64,000 nt of DNA, from NCBI RefSeq assembly GCF_037971845.1, contig NZ_CP150227.1:5208001-5272000 (forward strand), written 5' to 3'. The notes under the pieces are model-generated. The model made no database searches and had not been told where the DNA came from. It saw nothing but the letters and a program-made list of their open reading frames with translations. The translations under genes and the position numbers were made by a program. This stretch comes from Paenibacillus sp. FSL R5-0766 (GTDB taxonomy: Bacteria > Bacillota > Bacilli > Paenibacillales > Paenibacillaceae). Shown here piece by piece: positions 54,444-64,000 of the stretch; positions within the stretch are counted from its first letter, which is position 1; every line of letters begins with the position of its first letter.

Positions 54444-55550
54444 TTATTCTTGAATCCCATCCTGTATGAGGTGCAAATCCACATGTAAGCGAATATCCAT
54501 GGCAGAATAGTTCTTGTAGAATGTCTGGCTATTCCATTGACGGGTACGGCTTTTCACATAATCTCCGAAGCCTACAGGGTCCACATGTTCGGACTGAAAT
54601 TTCTGAACAAGTCGATTGATTTTCTCTTCCATATGTTGTTGGATCTCATACTCCAGAGCTTTCATATCGTTGCCCGATAAGAGAAAGTCATTTTGAGAGT
54701 CTTTAATGACGGAAGCACTGATCCGAATGCTCGTATCCAAAGTCTTGGACTGTGGATCAGAAGACCGATGCTTTACGGATGAAGACAAAATTTTAAGCAA
54801 TGCATAGTGAGGTTCTTTCGGAACAGATTGTGTCAAGTTAGGAACATCTGTGACAGGCACCAGAAACTTGCCGTTTTTAGCGTTCTCTGTCAGCAATTTC
54901 AAACATAATCCCTCCTCCTCATTGATCTGAAGCGTTGCGAGTTCACCCCTAAATATAACCAACCCATCCAATTCAATTTTCTGTTGTTCATTAAGGGTGA
55001 GCCTTGGAAGATAAATATCCTGCCCCTTGCTGAAATACTGGAACAACGTCTGATGCAAGCTTGAATGAGGGAGATTTGCATAATTGGCATTTTGCTCGAT
55101 TAATTTCATCAGATATAACGGATCTTGAAAAGGCATGGATGCTTTAATAATATCCAGCGCCTTGCCTTCAGCAACCGCAAGCTGCATCCGTCTGGACACC
55201 TTTGTATTGTGAGACAGAATATGCAAAATATTACCAATACCATGACGTGCATATATTTCCCCGAGTACCATCACTCTTAACTGGCCGTATTCAATAGGTT
55301 CCTTCGACTGCATATTCATCCTTGACACAACGTCAAAGTTATTCGATGAATCGATTTCCATCAATCTAACATCACTTTTGTCTTTGTCGCTATACTCCCC
55401 AATCAGCACACTGTTATGGATGTGGTTGTCTTGCAGATCGTATGCGGAAGTCAGAACAAGACTGATCTTGTTAATGATACTGGTATCTTTACAGGAACTG
55501 AGAAGAAATATGACCATTAAAATCAACAGGATTCTGCCTATACGGTTCAT
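54444..55550 (-). CDS. Germinant receptor C subunit (Ger(x)C lipoprotein)
   Basis: A 368-residue spore lipoprotein of the GerAC family. The lipobox is FLLSSCKD. Characteristic segments are LMEIDSSNNFDVVSR, MVLGEIYARHGIGNIL, and the C-terminal EEKINRLVQKFQSEHVDPVG, then FGDYVKSRTRQWN. It completes an inner-membrane germinant receptor with the upstream A and B subunits. GAGGAGTG precedes the ATG, 6 nt after the A gene. Confidence 0.88.
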   Translation of the reverse strand: MNRIGRILLILMVIFLLSSCKDTSIINKISLVLTSAYDLQDNHIHNSVLIGEYSDKDKSDVRLMEIDSSNNFDVVSRMNMQSKEPIEYGQLRVMVLGEIYARHGIGNILHILSHNTKVSRRMQLAVAEGKALDIIKASMPFQDPLYLMKLIEQNANYANLPHSSLHQTLFQYFSKGQDIYLPRLTLNEQQKIELDGLVIFRGELATLQINEEEGLCLKLLTENAKNGKFLVPVTDVPNLTQSVPKEPHYALLKILSSSVKHRSSDPQSKTLDTSIRISASVIKDSQNDFLLSGNDMKALEYEIQQHMEEKINRLVQKFQSEHVDPVGFGDYVKSRTRQWNSQTFYKNYSAMDIRLHVDLHLIQDGIQE

Positions 55551-55556
55551 ACCTAA

Positions 55557-57056
55557 TCACTCCTCGTCCAGACGATTTGTTCGATGCATTTTACCTGGCT
55601 TATAACGAATGAAAGAGAGTGGCCTCAAATAACTCGGACGGGTAGTCGTCTGTTCATAGGATGCTCGAATCAGGCTGTCTTTGAGATCATTAAACCGCAT
55701 CGGGAAGAATGGCGACATGTATGGTGAACCTAAGGACTTCAAACGCGACAGATGAACCAGCAGAAAACAAAGTCCAATCGCAATGCCAAAAGCGCCCCAG
55801 ATTGAAGCTAACAGAATAATCGGAAAGCGTAAAAAACGAATCGCATTCGACATTTTATAGATCGGTGTGACAAACGAAGCAAGCGCAGACAAGGATACAA
55901 TAATAATCAACACATTACTTGTAAGCGCAGCTTCTACAGCAGCTTGTCCCAGAATAATGCCACCCACTACGCCTAGCGTTTGTCCGATACGATTGGGTAA
56001 TCTCGCGCCGGCTTCCCGCAAAAATTCAATCGTCGTTTCCAGAAATATTGCTTCAAAAAGAGGCGGAAAAGGTACACTTTGCCTGGTAGAAATCAATTTA
56101 CCCAAAAGCTCTTTAGGCACAACTTCGTAGTGAAATGTCATTAAGGCAACATATAGCGCCGAGGCGAATAGGGAGAAAATTACCCCAAAGATGCGAATCA
56201 GGCGAAAAAAGGAACCCAGCGCCCAAGGCAGATAATAATCCTCCGGAGAGACAAAGAAATCAAACAACGTCGACGGGCCTGTTATAAAAGAGGGAGAGCC
56301 ATCACTAATCACCGCCACTTGGCCTGTTATGAGTGCATAGATAACTCTGTCCCTGCGTTCCGTTGTGGTAAACAGCGGAAAAGGCGTGAACGAATTATCT
56401 GCAATCAATTGATCCAATTGTGAGGTATCAAATACAACATCAAAATCAATAGCCTTCAGTCTCTCTTCCATCCTCGTCACGTTGTCAGGATTGGCGATGC
56501 CTTCCACATAGAGAATGGCCACTTTGGACTGGGACAAGGACCCTACCGTTATTTCCTTTACAATCAGATTGGTTGTGCGCAGCTGCATACGAATCAAATG
56601 CAGATTAACTGCCAATGATTCCACGAAGCCAACTTTGGGACCTATTACACTGAACTCATTCTCGGTATCATTATTACTTCGGATTCCTTCCTTGCCTGCC
56701 ATAGGAACGAGAATGGTCTCCTGTTCATGAATATGGCCTCGAATCAGCAGATTGCCCTGAAGAAGAGCTTGCAACACTTCATCACTCTGATCCGAAACTT
56801 TCAGTTCCTCCAGAGGGATATGAGTTATCAGATCGTGCAAACTCACTACTGTGTCAATAGCAGTGTGCTCTTGCAACGCATGGATTACAATTTCCAGCAA
56901 ATGACTGTCTACCAGCGTTTTATAATAGCAAAATTCGAGTGGCAAATTGCCAATGGTTATATCACGGGTCATGAAATCATCGGAACGACCACAGGCTGCA
57001 AGCACATCCGTAACGGACTCCAATCTTTGCTCTTGAGTATGGGCAGATAAGTTCAT
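55557..57056 (-). CDS. Germinant receptor A subunit (GerA spore germination protein)
   Basis: A 499-residue GerAA-type protein. The large N-terminal cytoplasmic domain includes RDITIGNLPLEFCYYKTLVD and KEITVGSLSQSKVAILYVEG. The membrane region has the family signatures GPKVGFVESLAVNLHLIR, SDGSPSFITGPSTLFDFFVS and SRQSVPFPPLFEAIFLETTI. It is required for germinant response. AAAGGAG precedes the ATG, overlapping the B gene stop by 4 nt. Confidence 0.93.
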   Translation of the reverse strand: MNLSAHTQEQRLESVTDVLAACGRSDDFMTRDITIGNLPLEFCYYKTLVDSHLLEIVIHALQEHTAIDTVVSLHDLITHIPLEELKVSDQSDEVLQALLQGNLLIRGHIHEQETILVPMAGKEGIRSNNDTENEFSVIGPKVGFVESLAVNLHLIRMQLRTTNLIVKEITVGSLSQSKVAILYVEGIANPDNVTRMEERLKAIDFDVVFDTSQLDQLIADNSFTPFPLFTTTERRDRVIYALITGQVAVISDGSPSFITGPSTLFDFFVSPEDYYLPWALGSFFRLIRIFGVIFSLFASALYVALMTFHYEVVPKELLGKLISTRQSVPFPPLFEAIFLETTIEFLREAGARLPNRIGQTLGVVGGIILGQAAVEAALTSNVLIIIVSLSALASFVTPIYKMSNAIRFLRFPIILLASIWGAFGIAIGLCFLLVHLSRLKSLGSPYMSPFFPMRFNDLKDSLIRASYEQTTTRPSYLRPLSFIRYKPGKMHRTNRLDEE

Positions 57057-58198
57057 TCTTCATCTCCTTTGTCCGCGCTATTTGTGGTGTCCTTCGTGGG
57101 GGAGAACTGACCCTGATTGATTCGGAACAAGGAGAATAGAAAAAGAAGCGGAAGATACATATAGATCAACACTTCTCCAATTCGCATATACACCTCTGTC
57201 ATCATCTCAATCTGGTTGGTATCTCTAATGATCAAGATTAAAATCACGAAGATTACCACAGCGAACCTCAGACCCAGGGTGGGTCTGATCGACCTCTCTA
57301 ATTTCAGACAATGACAGGCCGCCCAGAGTCCCAGCGTAATAATCGCTAACATTTTCAATAACCAGAAAGACAAGACCAGATACTCCATGCGTTGGATCAA
57401 GGGCATTTCGATAATACTGATCAGATTGAGTGTGGGCCACAGATGCTCTTTCATTTGTCCGTGACTGAAGAACATAAAGGCAAATGTGAAAAAAACCAGG
57501 TACACCACTGTGGCGGTAATGACTGCAGCATAAGCCCATTTAATCGAACGTTCGGGTGTTCGGATAAAGGGATAAACGACCAGCAGAATACCGCAGCCGA
57601 TAAATTCGTGGAGCATATCCCGTGTTGAAAGCCAGATGGAGGAGGCATCATGATCCAAAATCGGCAGCAAATTGCGAGGATGTAAATAGGATGACACTAG
57701 AAAAATTTGTGGAAAAACAAGCACGAGAATGAACAGGGTTCCCCAAAGACACATACCTGTTACCGACTGTATCCCGCCAGCCACGCAATAGTAGGCTATT
57801 ACCAATATTGCCAGACTGATTAACCAGGTATTTTGGGTAGGCAGAACCCATAATTGAACAATATGAACATAGGAAAGGAAGGCCACAGAAGAACCCAGCA
57901 CAAAGTACAACATAAAAATCCAGTTGATGATGGAGCCTGCGTACCTGCCCCAATAGCGTTGATTGATGTGTACAAGCGTAGCTTGGGTCGGGGATTGGCG
58001 CCCCAGCAAAACATACATCATTTTAATAACTCCGGCTACAATAAAAGAGGCAATCACGATGCTGATCCAACCATCGTTCTCTGCCCCGTGAAGCATCTTA
58101 TATTGAAAATTCATCAAACCAACACTGACCAAACTGACATATAACACAAAAAATATATGAATGGGCGACATATTGTAGCGGTTCCCAGACGCGTCCAC
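57053..58198 (-). CDS. Germinant receptor B subunit (endospore germination permease)
   Basis: A 381-residue GerAB-type protein of the amino acid permease superfamily with about ten helices. Early motifs are MSPIHIFFVLYVSLVSVGLM and INQRYWGRYAGSIINWIFML; germinant-binding subunits show this layout. Start GTG behind AAGGTGAG. It is the first gene of an operon in the order B-A-C, with short overlaps. Confidence 0.92.
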   Translation of the reverse strand: MDASGNRYNMSPIHIFFVLYVSLVSVGLMNFQYKMLHGAENDGWISIVIASFIVAGVIKMMYVLLGRQSPTQATLVHINQRYWGRYAGSIINWIFMLYFVLGSSVAFLSYVHIVQLWVLPTQNTWLISLAILVIAYYCVAGGIQSVTGMCLWGTLFILVLVFPQIFLVSSYLHPRNLLPILDHDASSIWLSTRDMLHEFIGCGILLVVYPFIRTPERSIKWAYAAVITATVVYLVFFTFAFMFFSHGQMKEHLWPTLNLISIIEMPLIQRMEYLVLSFWLLKMLAIITLGLWAACHCLKLERSIRPTLGLRFAVVIFVILILIIRDTNQIEMMTEVYMRIGEVLIYMYLPLLFLFSLFRINQGQFSPTKDTTNSADKGDEE

Positions 58199-58328
58199 AG
58201 AAATCTCACCTTTCTAAAATCAGTTATCAACGATTCCACAGTGTCCGTAAAGTAGATTTAAAATATCATAGTTAGGTTAGTCACTTTAGTTCAGTATGTA
58301 AATAAATCTGCATTTTATGCACCACAAT

Positions 58329-58371
58329 ACAAAAAACCGCCTGTCCCATGCATAGGAACAAGCGGGTATTG
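58329..58371 (-). terminator. Terminator after the GH1 gene
   Basis: ACCCGCTTGTTCC pairs (with G-T and one mismatch) with GGGACAGGCGGT, followed by TTTTTT in minus-strand sense. Confidence 0.82.
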
Positions 58372-58383
58372 ATTTATGCCAAA

Positions 58384-59989
<1,606 letters not shown>

Positions 59990-60095
59990 AATCGATATCG
60001 TCCCCTTCACTACTTCGCAATAAATGAAGAACAAATTATAAGACTGAGTCAAAATGTCTTGGTAAGACTTTTACACCAGTGTACCATCCATACCC

Positions 60096-60119
60096 TGACA
60101 CCTGTTGTCATGGTATAAT
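60096..60119 (+). promoter_or_regulatory. Extended -10 promoter with overlapping inverted repeat
   Basis: TGGTATAAT (extended -10, TATAAT at 60114-60119) ends 6 nt before the WYL-regulator ATG, with no ribosome site between. TGACA-CCTGT-TGTCA at 60096-60110 is an inverted repeat directly upstream and could be an autoregulatory site. Confidence 0.45.
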
Positions 60120-60125
60120 CAGAGC

Positions 60126-61067
60126 ATGGAAAATAACCGACTATTTCGAATGTTGCTTTTGTTATTGGAGAAAAAGAAAGCCACTGCACCCGAACTCGCC
60201 CGTATGTTCGAGATTTCTGTACGCACGGTGTACCGCGATATCGACCGGTTGAGCGCTGCGGGTATTCCCGTCTATACCACGACCGGCAAACATGGCGGTA
60301 TCCATCTGATGGACAACTATGTCATGGACAAGTCCCTGTTGTCAGAAGAAGACCAGAATGAAATTTTGATGGGACTATACAGCATCAGTGCGATCCCCCA
60401 TCTTAACAGTGCCCATATGCTCCAACGGTTAACCGCCCTTTTTGATCACAAGCTGGATTGGATCGAATTCAATTTCTCACCATGGGGCAGCATCCCTCTG
60501 CAGGAGAGAGAACTGTTCAATCAGGTGAAGCAGGCTATATTAACGAATCAACTGATTACGTTTCATTATGTTAATTCGGATGGTGAGAAGAGCATTCCGA
60601 CCGTGGAGCCACAGAAACTTATATTCAAAAACAGTACATGGTACTTCAAAGGCTATATTCATGATGATCCTGAGCGGAAAGAATTCGAGACATTCAAAAT
60701 GAAACGGATCACCCAATTGACTTTTCTAACGAGAAAACACGATCACTCTGTTACTGCCGGATCAAACGACCCTGAATCAGAAGCAGCTCCTGTCCTGACT
60801 CCTCTGACACTCTCGTTCTCCAGCAACATTGCATACCGAGTGTATGATTTTTTCGAACCTTCCCTCATTAAAAAAGAGCCTGATGGCAGGCTCCGTGTGT
60901 CTCTCGAACTGAATGTAGGGGAATGGCTGTACTCCTTCCTGCTGTCATTTGGTTCCGAGCTGACCGTAATTGAGCCTGTTCATGTTGGACAGGAGTTGCT
61001 CAGACGTCATATCAAAGCCGTTGAACATTTGCAGAACGTCATGAACAAACTTCCCAACCATGAATGA
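60126..61067 (+). CDS. WYL-domain transcriptional regulator (YafY type)
   Basis: A 313-residue regulator. The HTH_11/DeoR-like winged helix LFRMLLLLLEKKKATAPELA, then RMFEISVRTVYRDIDRLSAAG, is followed by a WYL domain (ITFHYVNSDGEKSIPTVEPQ, then TWYFKGY) and the C-terminal WCX-type region. No ribosome site is seen; the TATAAT 7 nt upstream suggests a leaderless message. It probably controls the divergent GH1 gene or itself; inferred. Confidence 0.87.
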   Translation: MENNRLFRMLLLLLEKKKATAPELARMFEISVRTVYRDIDRLSAAGIPVYTTTGKHGGIHLMDNYVMDKSLLSEEDQNEILMGLYSISAIPHLNSAHMLQRLTALFDHKLDWIEFNFSPWGSIPLQERELFNQVKQAILTNQLITFHYVNSDGEKSIPTVEPQKLIFKNSTWYFKGYIHDDPERKEFETFKMKRITQLTFLTRKHDHSVTAGSNDPESEAAPVLTPLTLSFSSNIAYRVYDFFEPSLIKKEPDGRLRVSLELNVGEWLYSFLLSFGSELTVIEPVHVGQELLRRHIKAVEHLQNVMNKLPNHE

Positions 61068-61140
61068 TATAATATAGACCTATACAACATTTGATCACAG
61101 CTGACTCTCCGTCATCCATCTGACCAAAGGAGGTTTATCC

Positions 61141-61956
61141 ATGCAAGACATTAGACGCAACAATGTGGAACGTTTCAAAGGTTTTGGTACGTTATACGAT
61201 CAGAACCGACCAGCTGCTCCCACTGAAGTGGTGGATATTCTAACGACATATCTTGGCAGCACACCACGTATGGTCGCAGATATCGGTTGTGGCACCGGCT
61301 TATCCTCGTGGATCTGGCTTAATGAAGCTGAACGTATCATCGCCTTTGAACCCAGCGATGACATGAGATCTGTAGCTGAATCCAAGTGGGAATCTGCCGG
61401 GAAGCCGGATAACCTGCGGTTTGTGTCCGGCTTGTCTCACGACCTCGGACTACCAGATGGCAGTGTGGATGTGCTGACCTGCTCGCAATCGTTTCACTGG
61501 ATGGAGCCGCAACCCACACTACGCGAGTTTGCACGTGTACTTCGTACAGGGGGCATATTTGCAGCCTACGATTGCGACTGGCCGCCAATGTTAGACTGGC
61601 AGTTAGAACAAGCCTATCTGCAGCTGAATAAGGAAGCAGATCAACGAGCAGCCAGTCTGGCTCCCCAGGATAGTCAGGCACACAAATGGAGCAAGGATGG
61701 GCATTTGCAGCAGATTCAGCAGTCTGGGTTGTTCCGATATGTCCGGGAAATCGTATTTCATCACCACGAGACATTCACAGCCGATCGATATGTCAATCTC
61801 GCCCTGAGCCAAGGCGGCCTGCAAACGGCGTTGAAGTTCGGAGCGGATGATCTATTAACAGCTGCTGACGAGTTCAGAGCGCTGGCTAATCGTGTATTTG
61901 ACGGAGAATCCAGAAAAGTACTCTTTTCTTATCGCATGCGCCTTGGTATTGTCTGA
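61141..61956 (+). CDS. SAM-dependent methyltransferase (UbiE-like)
   Basis: A 271-residue class I methyltransferase. The SAM loop MVADIGCGTGLSSWIWL, acidic FEPSDDMRSVAES and LPDGSVDVLTCSQSFHWMEP are clear. The last feature, QSFHWM, is typical of small-molecule methyltransferases similar to TehB/SAM-dependent trans-aconitate types. AAAGGAGG precedes the ATG. It has its own terminator. Confidence 0.88.
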   Translation: MQDIRRNNVERFKGFGTLYDQNRPAAPTEVVDILTTYLGSTPRMVADIGCGTGLSSWIWLNEAERIIAFEPSDDMRSVAESKWESAGKPDNLRFVSGLSHDLGLPDGSVDVLTCSQSFHWMEPQPTLREFARVLRTGGIFAAYDCDWPPMLDWQLEQAYLQLNKEADQRAASLAPQDSQAHKWSKDGHLQQIQQSGLFRYVREIVFHHHETFTADRYVNLALSQGGLQTALKFGADDLLTAADEFRALANRVFDGESRKVLFSYRMRLGIV

Positions 61957-61995
61957 AAACCGTCCGTTGCTTGCATCTCTCGTACATACCAAATG

Positions 61996-62047
61996 AAAAA
62001 GGGGGTCCTGCACGTCATAAACATGATCTCTAGGACCCCCTTTTGTC
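61996..62047. terminator. Bidirectional terminator
   Basis: AAAAGGGGGTCCT pairs with AGGACCCCCTTTT across a 28-nt loop, between the convergent methyltransferase and membrane protein genes. Confidence 0.88.
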
Positions 62048-62054
62048 TACATCC

Positions 62055-62849
62055 TCAGGAAGAGAATAAGTCACTTAATTGTCGCTCCTGTACACTCAAT
62101 GCCAACACCAATTTTGTTGGATCTTGTCTTGAATAGATGACGTTAATGATATGACCTTGCTGCACCTGCGGCAGCGCAGATGACAAAATTTCTTTTTGCG
62201 TTGTCACATTAAAGGTTTTACCGTTCGTTTTCGTTATGCTGAGTTTGAGCTGAAGCTTGATCTTATTACTGCCTCCACTCCCAAGTGGAGTGACATCAAG
62301 GATCTTGGCCATCGCTTTTTCCCCTGTTCTTGCAATATCCATCATTTCAGGTGATACCCCTTGCTGTACCATTTTTTCATCCAACAATTGCTGCATATCC
62401 TCCTGTGATAATTGCCCCTTCATATCAAGCCCTACCTTGCGCTCATCCTTTACGGAAACAACTAACGGAATGAAACTGCCCGGCTGAAACTGTGCCATGG
62501 AGGTCAGTGGAATGACGGCTTTCATCTCCGTATCGTATTTCTCGCGCCCCTTACGCGACACCGTCAGACCCAATCGAACCTCAGGCTGTTCATTAATATA
62601 CGTCCCCGTCTGTTGTATAGTCTTAATGACCCCCACTGCTGGTAAACCTGTCTTCACTCGACCTACGCCAAAAATATTGCTCAAAATCGCAGGAACAAAG
62701 ATCAGTGCAAACCCGGCAAAGATCGCCGGAGTATACCACCATACCTGCATAATCATAAACGGATCATTCCACAGCTGTTGTGCCAGAAATGGGGAGAACC
62801 CCACTCCGAACACCGTTAATACACCAATGAATCTCAGGAAACCTACCAT
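62055..62849 (-). CDS. Membrane protein with OB-like C-terminal domain
   Basis: A 264-residue protein. Two N-terminal hydrophobic helices (about residues 4-20 and 38-60) precede two soluble repeats. The last one reads LQLKLSITKTNGKTFNVTTQ, then QQGHIINVIYSRQDPTKLVL: an OB-like strand arrangement ending in a 'conversion' motif. A shorter version of this motif occurs in the neighbouring gene. AGAGGGTGG precedes MVGFLRF. Function is unknown. Confidence 0.65.
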   Translation of the reverse strand: MVGFLRFIGVLTVFGVGFSPFLAQQLWNDPFMIMQVWWYTPAIFAGFALIFVPAILSNIFGVGRVKTGLPAVGVIKTIQQTGTYINEQPEVRLGLTVSRKGREKYDTEMKAVIPLTSMAQFQPGSFIPLVVSVKDERKVGLDMKGQLSQEDMQQLLDEKMVQQGVSPEMMDIARTGEKAMAKILDVTPLGSGGSNKIKLQLKLSITKTNGKTFNVTTQKEILSSALPQVQQGHIINVIYSRQDPTKLVLALSVQERQLSDLFSS

Positions 62850-62972
62850 ATGATCCACCCTCTCATAATATTTCTCTTAATATCTCTATCAACACCTGGA
62901 ATAGTATATCTATCATTCGTTGTTATACGCATTATTCAAATAGAGTATCACTGTCCTATAACCAAATACCTT

Positions 62973-63389
62973 CTAGATGGACAGTAGCCCCATGTAGATC
63001 AGTTCGGACGGATTTGCTGGATTTTGACCTAACCCCACCCGATCGCCTACTCGTGGAATCTGCATTTTGGACACCAGTGTCTCCAATGTTCGCTGATACT
63101 GGTTGCCATTCGTTTCTGTCACATCCAACACAAGCACAACAATCGGATCAAAGTTGATCAGTTTGCCTGTATCGGTGATTGTCACCACCGTTGCTGTTGC
63201 CGTTAAAGGCAGAGAACCACTCGCCGCCAACTGTGCCTGCTTTGCCGAATCCAGACTTTGGTTGATCGCATCCCGATGTTCCTTTGATACAAAACCTTTC
63301 ATCATCATGCCCGTGAGTCCTTTATTCATCATTTTATCCGCTTTAGCAATTGCATCTTCCTGTTTGTTCTTTTTACCGAACCATCCCAT
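62973..63389 (-). CDS. Hypothetical protein, OB-like, related to the preceding gene
   Basis: A 138-residue soluble protein. The Lys/Met-rich N-terminus (MGWFGKKNKQEDAIAKADKM) is followed by a domain with VLVLDVTETNGNQYQRTLET and IPRVGDRVGLGQNPANPSEL, then IYMGL. This parallels the end of the 62055-62849 protein, so the two are probable paralogues. GAGGTG precedes the chosen ATG. Function is unknown. Confidence 0.65.
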   Translation of the reverse strand: MGWFGKKNKQEDAIAKADKMMNKGLTGMMMKGFVSKEHRDAINQSLDSAKQAQLAASGSLPLTATATVVTITDTGKLINFDPIVVLVLDVTETNGNQYQRTLETLVSKMQIPRVGDRVGLGQNPANPSELIYMGLLSI

Positions 63390-63427
63390 ATCAAACACCT
63401 CATTTGTTTTATTTGTTTTTAGAAGTT

Positions 63428-63593
63428 GTTCAAAAAGTCCACTTTTGATTACGAATCATGCCTAGCGGCATCATCAGCATCGAATATGAAATTCAGCCGA
63501 AATGTCCGTTGCTCACGTAGGTCTCCTACGCTCCGCTACTCCATTTCTATCTTCATTCCATCTTCTCGGTACTGAAAACCAGACTTTTTGAAC
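63428..63593. repeat. MITE-like repeat with 12-bp terminal inverted repeats
   Basis: GTTCAAAAAGTC at 63428-63439 and GACTTTTTGAAC at 63582-63593 are perfect inverted ends of a 166-bp element. Inside are two small hairpins, TGCC-TAGC-GGCA and CGTAGG-TCT-CCTACG. No open reading frame is seen in it. Size, ends and inner structure suggest a non-autonomous mobile or structured repeat that should recur in the genome. Confidence 0.7.
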
Positions 63594-63920
63594 ACGTATT
63601 TATAGTTAAATTATAAACACCGTGACTTGTCCTTGAATACCCCTCTGGCGGCATACAAAAAAAAACGAAAAATCCGGCAATTGAATTACGGGATAATCGT
63701 TTCTTTGGTAAGGAATGATGCTAATTCCGCAAAAAAGATCTGCTAATCCGATCTTCATTTCACGATTGGCGGCCATATTTTGTGCCAAATACGTTGCATT
63801 GCACAAAATTACAGCCCAAATATTCATTTTCAAATGTGTACAAACTAGTGATCCTCTCCATATAAGTGACTCCAAAAGACTCATTAGCACTAATTGTGTA
63901 TCCTTAACTTACTCATCATT
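63594..63920. other. Intergenic region, no convincing gene
   Basis: AT-rich sequence between the MITE-like repeat and the partial protease gene. A minus-strand frame of 94 codons (63606-63890) has unusual composition and no ribosome site and is not called as a gene. No RNA or terminator was recognised. Confidence 0.4.
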
Positions 63921-64000
63921 CTAACTCATCGCGGTTAACACTACGGCAATCGTATTAAACACACCGTGAACAATCATGCCGGGCACGACCGATCCTGTTC
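63921..64000 (-). CDS. CPBP-type intramembrane protease, C-terminal fragment
   Basis: The gene enters from the right edge and only its last 26 codons are visible. They read GSVVPGMIVHGVFNTIAVV and end AMS-stop, matching the final conserved motif of CPBP/Abi proteases (small-x-P-x-I-x-H-x3-N). The rest lies outside the window, so the family is plausible but unconfirmed. Confidence 0.6.
   Translation of the reverse strand, partial: TGSVVPGMIVHGVFNTIAVVLTAMS

Noticed and set aside
63606..63890. 94-codon minus-strand frame
   Set aside because: Cys/Trp/Ile-rich odd composition, no ribosome site, no recognisable motif.

Overview
The window looks like a chromosomal segment of a spore-forming Gram-positive bacterium, most likely Paenibacillus. 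The signs are strong AGGAGG-type ribosome sites with frequent TTG/GTG starts, an endospore germinant-receptor operon, CUT1 sugar importers without an ATPase gene, YesMN-type sensor pairs, many glycoside hydrolases, and moderate G+C. The genus is inferred from gene content; no rRNA or tRNA is present to confirm it.

Layout. (1) 0-3.5 kb: a secreted dockerin-bearing NHL-repeat protein is followed 15 nt later by a TTG-started secreted protein with two cohesin-like domains, running off the left edge; next is a TIM-barrel sugar isomerase/epimerase. (2) 4.8-12.3 kb: a fructoside operon (two importer permeases, binding lipoprotein, GH32 hydrolase, ROK fructokinase) divergent from a LacI-type regulator. 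(3) 12.4-30.2 kb: single genes and small membrane proteins: purine nucleoside phosphorylase, cytoplasmic GH10 xylanase with a cre-like site, a GH43 gene divergent from an ArsR-like regulator, phosphotransferase, DinB, GNAT, isochorismatase, GrpB, NUDIX, phosphoesterase and deaminase genes, plus two frameshifted genes. (4) 30.4-41.2 kb: a low-G+C class III lanthipeptide cluster containing two tandem 41-42 aa precursors, LanKC synthetase, ABC exporter, an M16B protease pair, a methyltransferase and a small membrane protein. It is bracketed on the right by intact ogt and alkD genes and on the left by decayed C-terminal fragments of the same two families. (5) 41.4-51.3 kb: MgtE, then a sugar-sensing system (binding protein, YesM-type kinase, YesN-type regulator) next to a ChvE/XylF-type sugar importer. 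(6) 51.4-64 kb: LysE exporter with AraC regulator, a TIMP-like secreted protein, PAP2 phosphatase, germination operon in B-A-C order, GH1 6-phospho-beta-glucosidase divergent from a WYL regulator, a methyltransferase, two related OB-like proteins, a MITE-like repeat and the 3' end of a CPBP-type gene.

The most interesting system is the lanthipeptide cluster. The two precursors carry the class III leader motif and a C-terminal Ser-x2-Ser-x2-Cys motif, and the synthetase has a lyase-kinase-cyclase layout without the cyclase zinc ligands. Leader proteases, exporter and a possible tailoring methyltransferase lie in the same transcription direction. Two stem-loops divide the operon: one between exporter and synthetase, one between precursors and methyltransferase.
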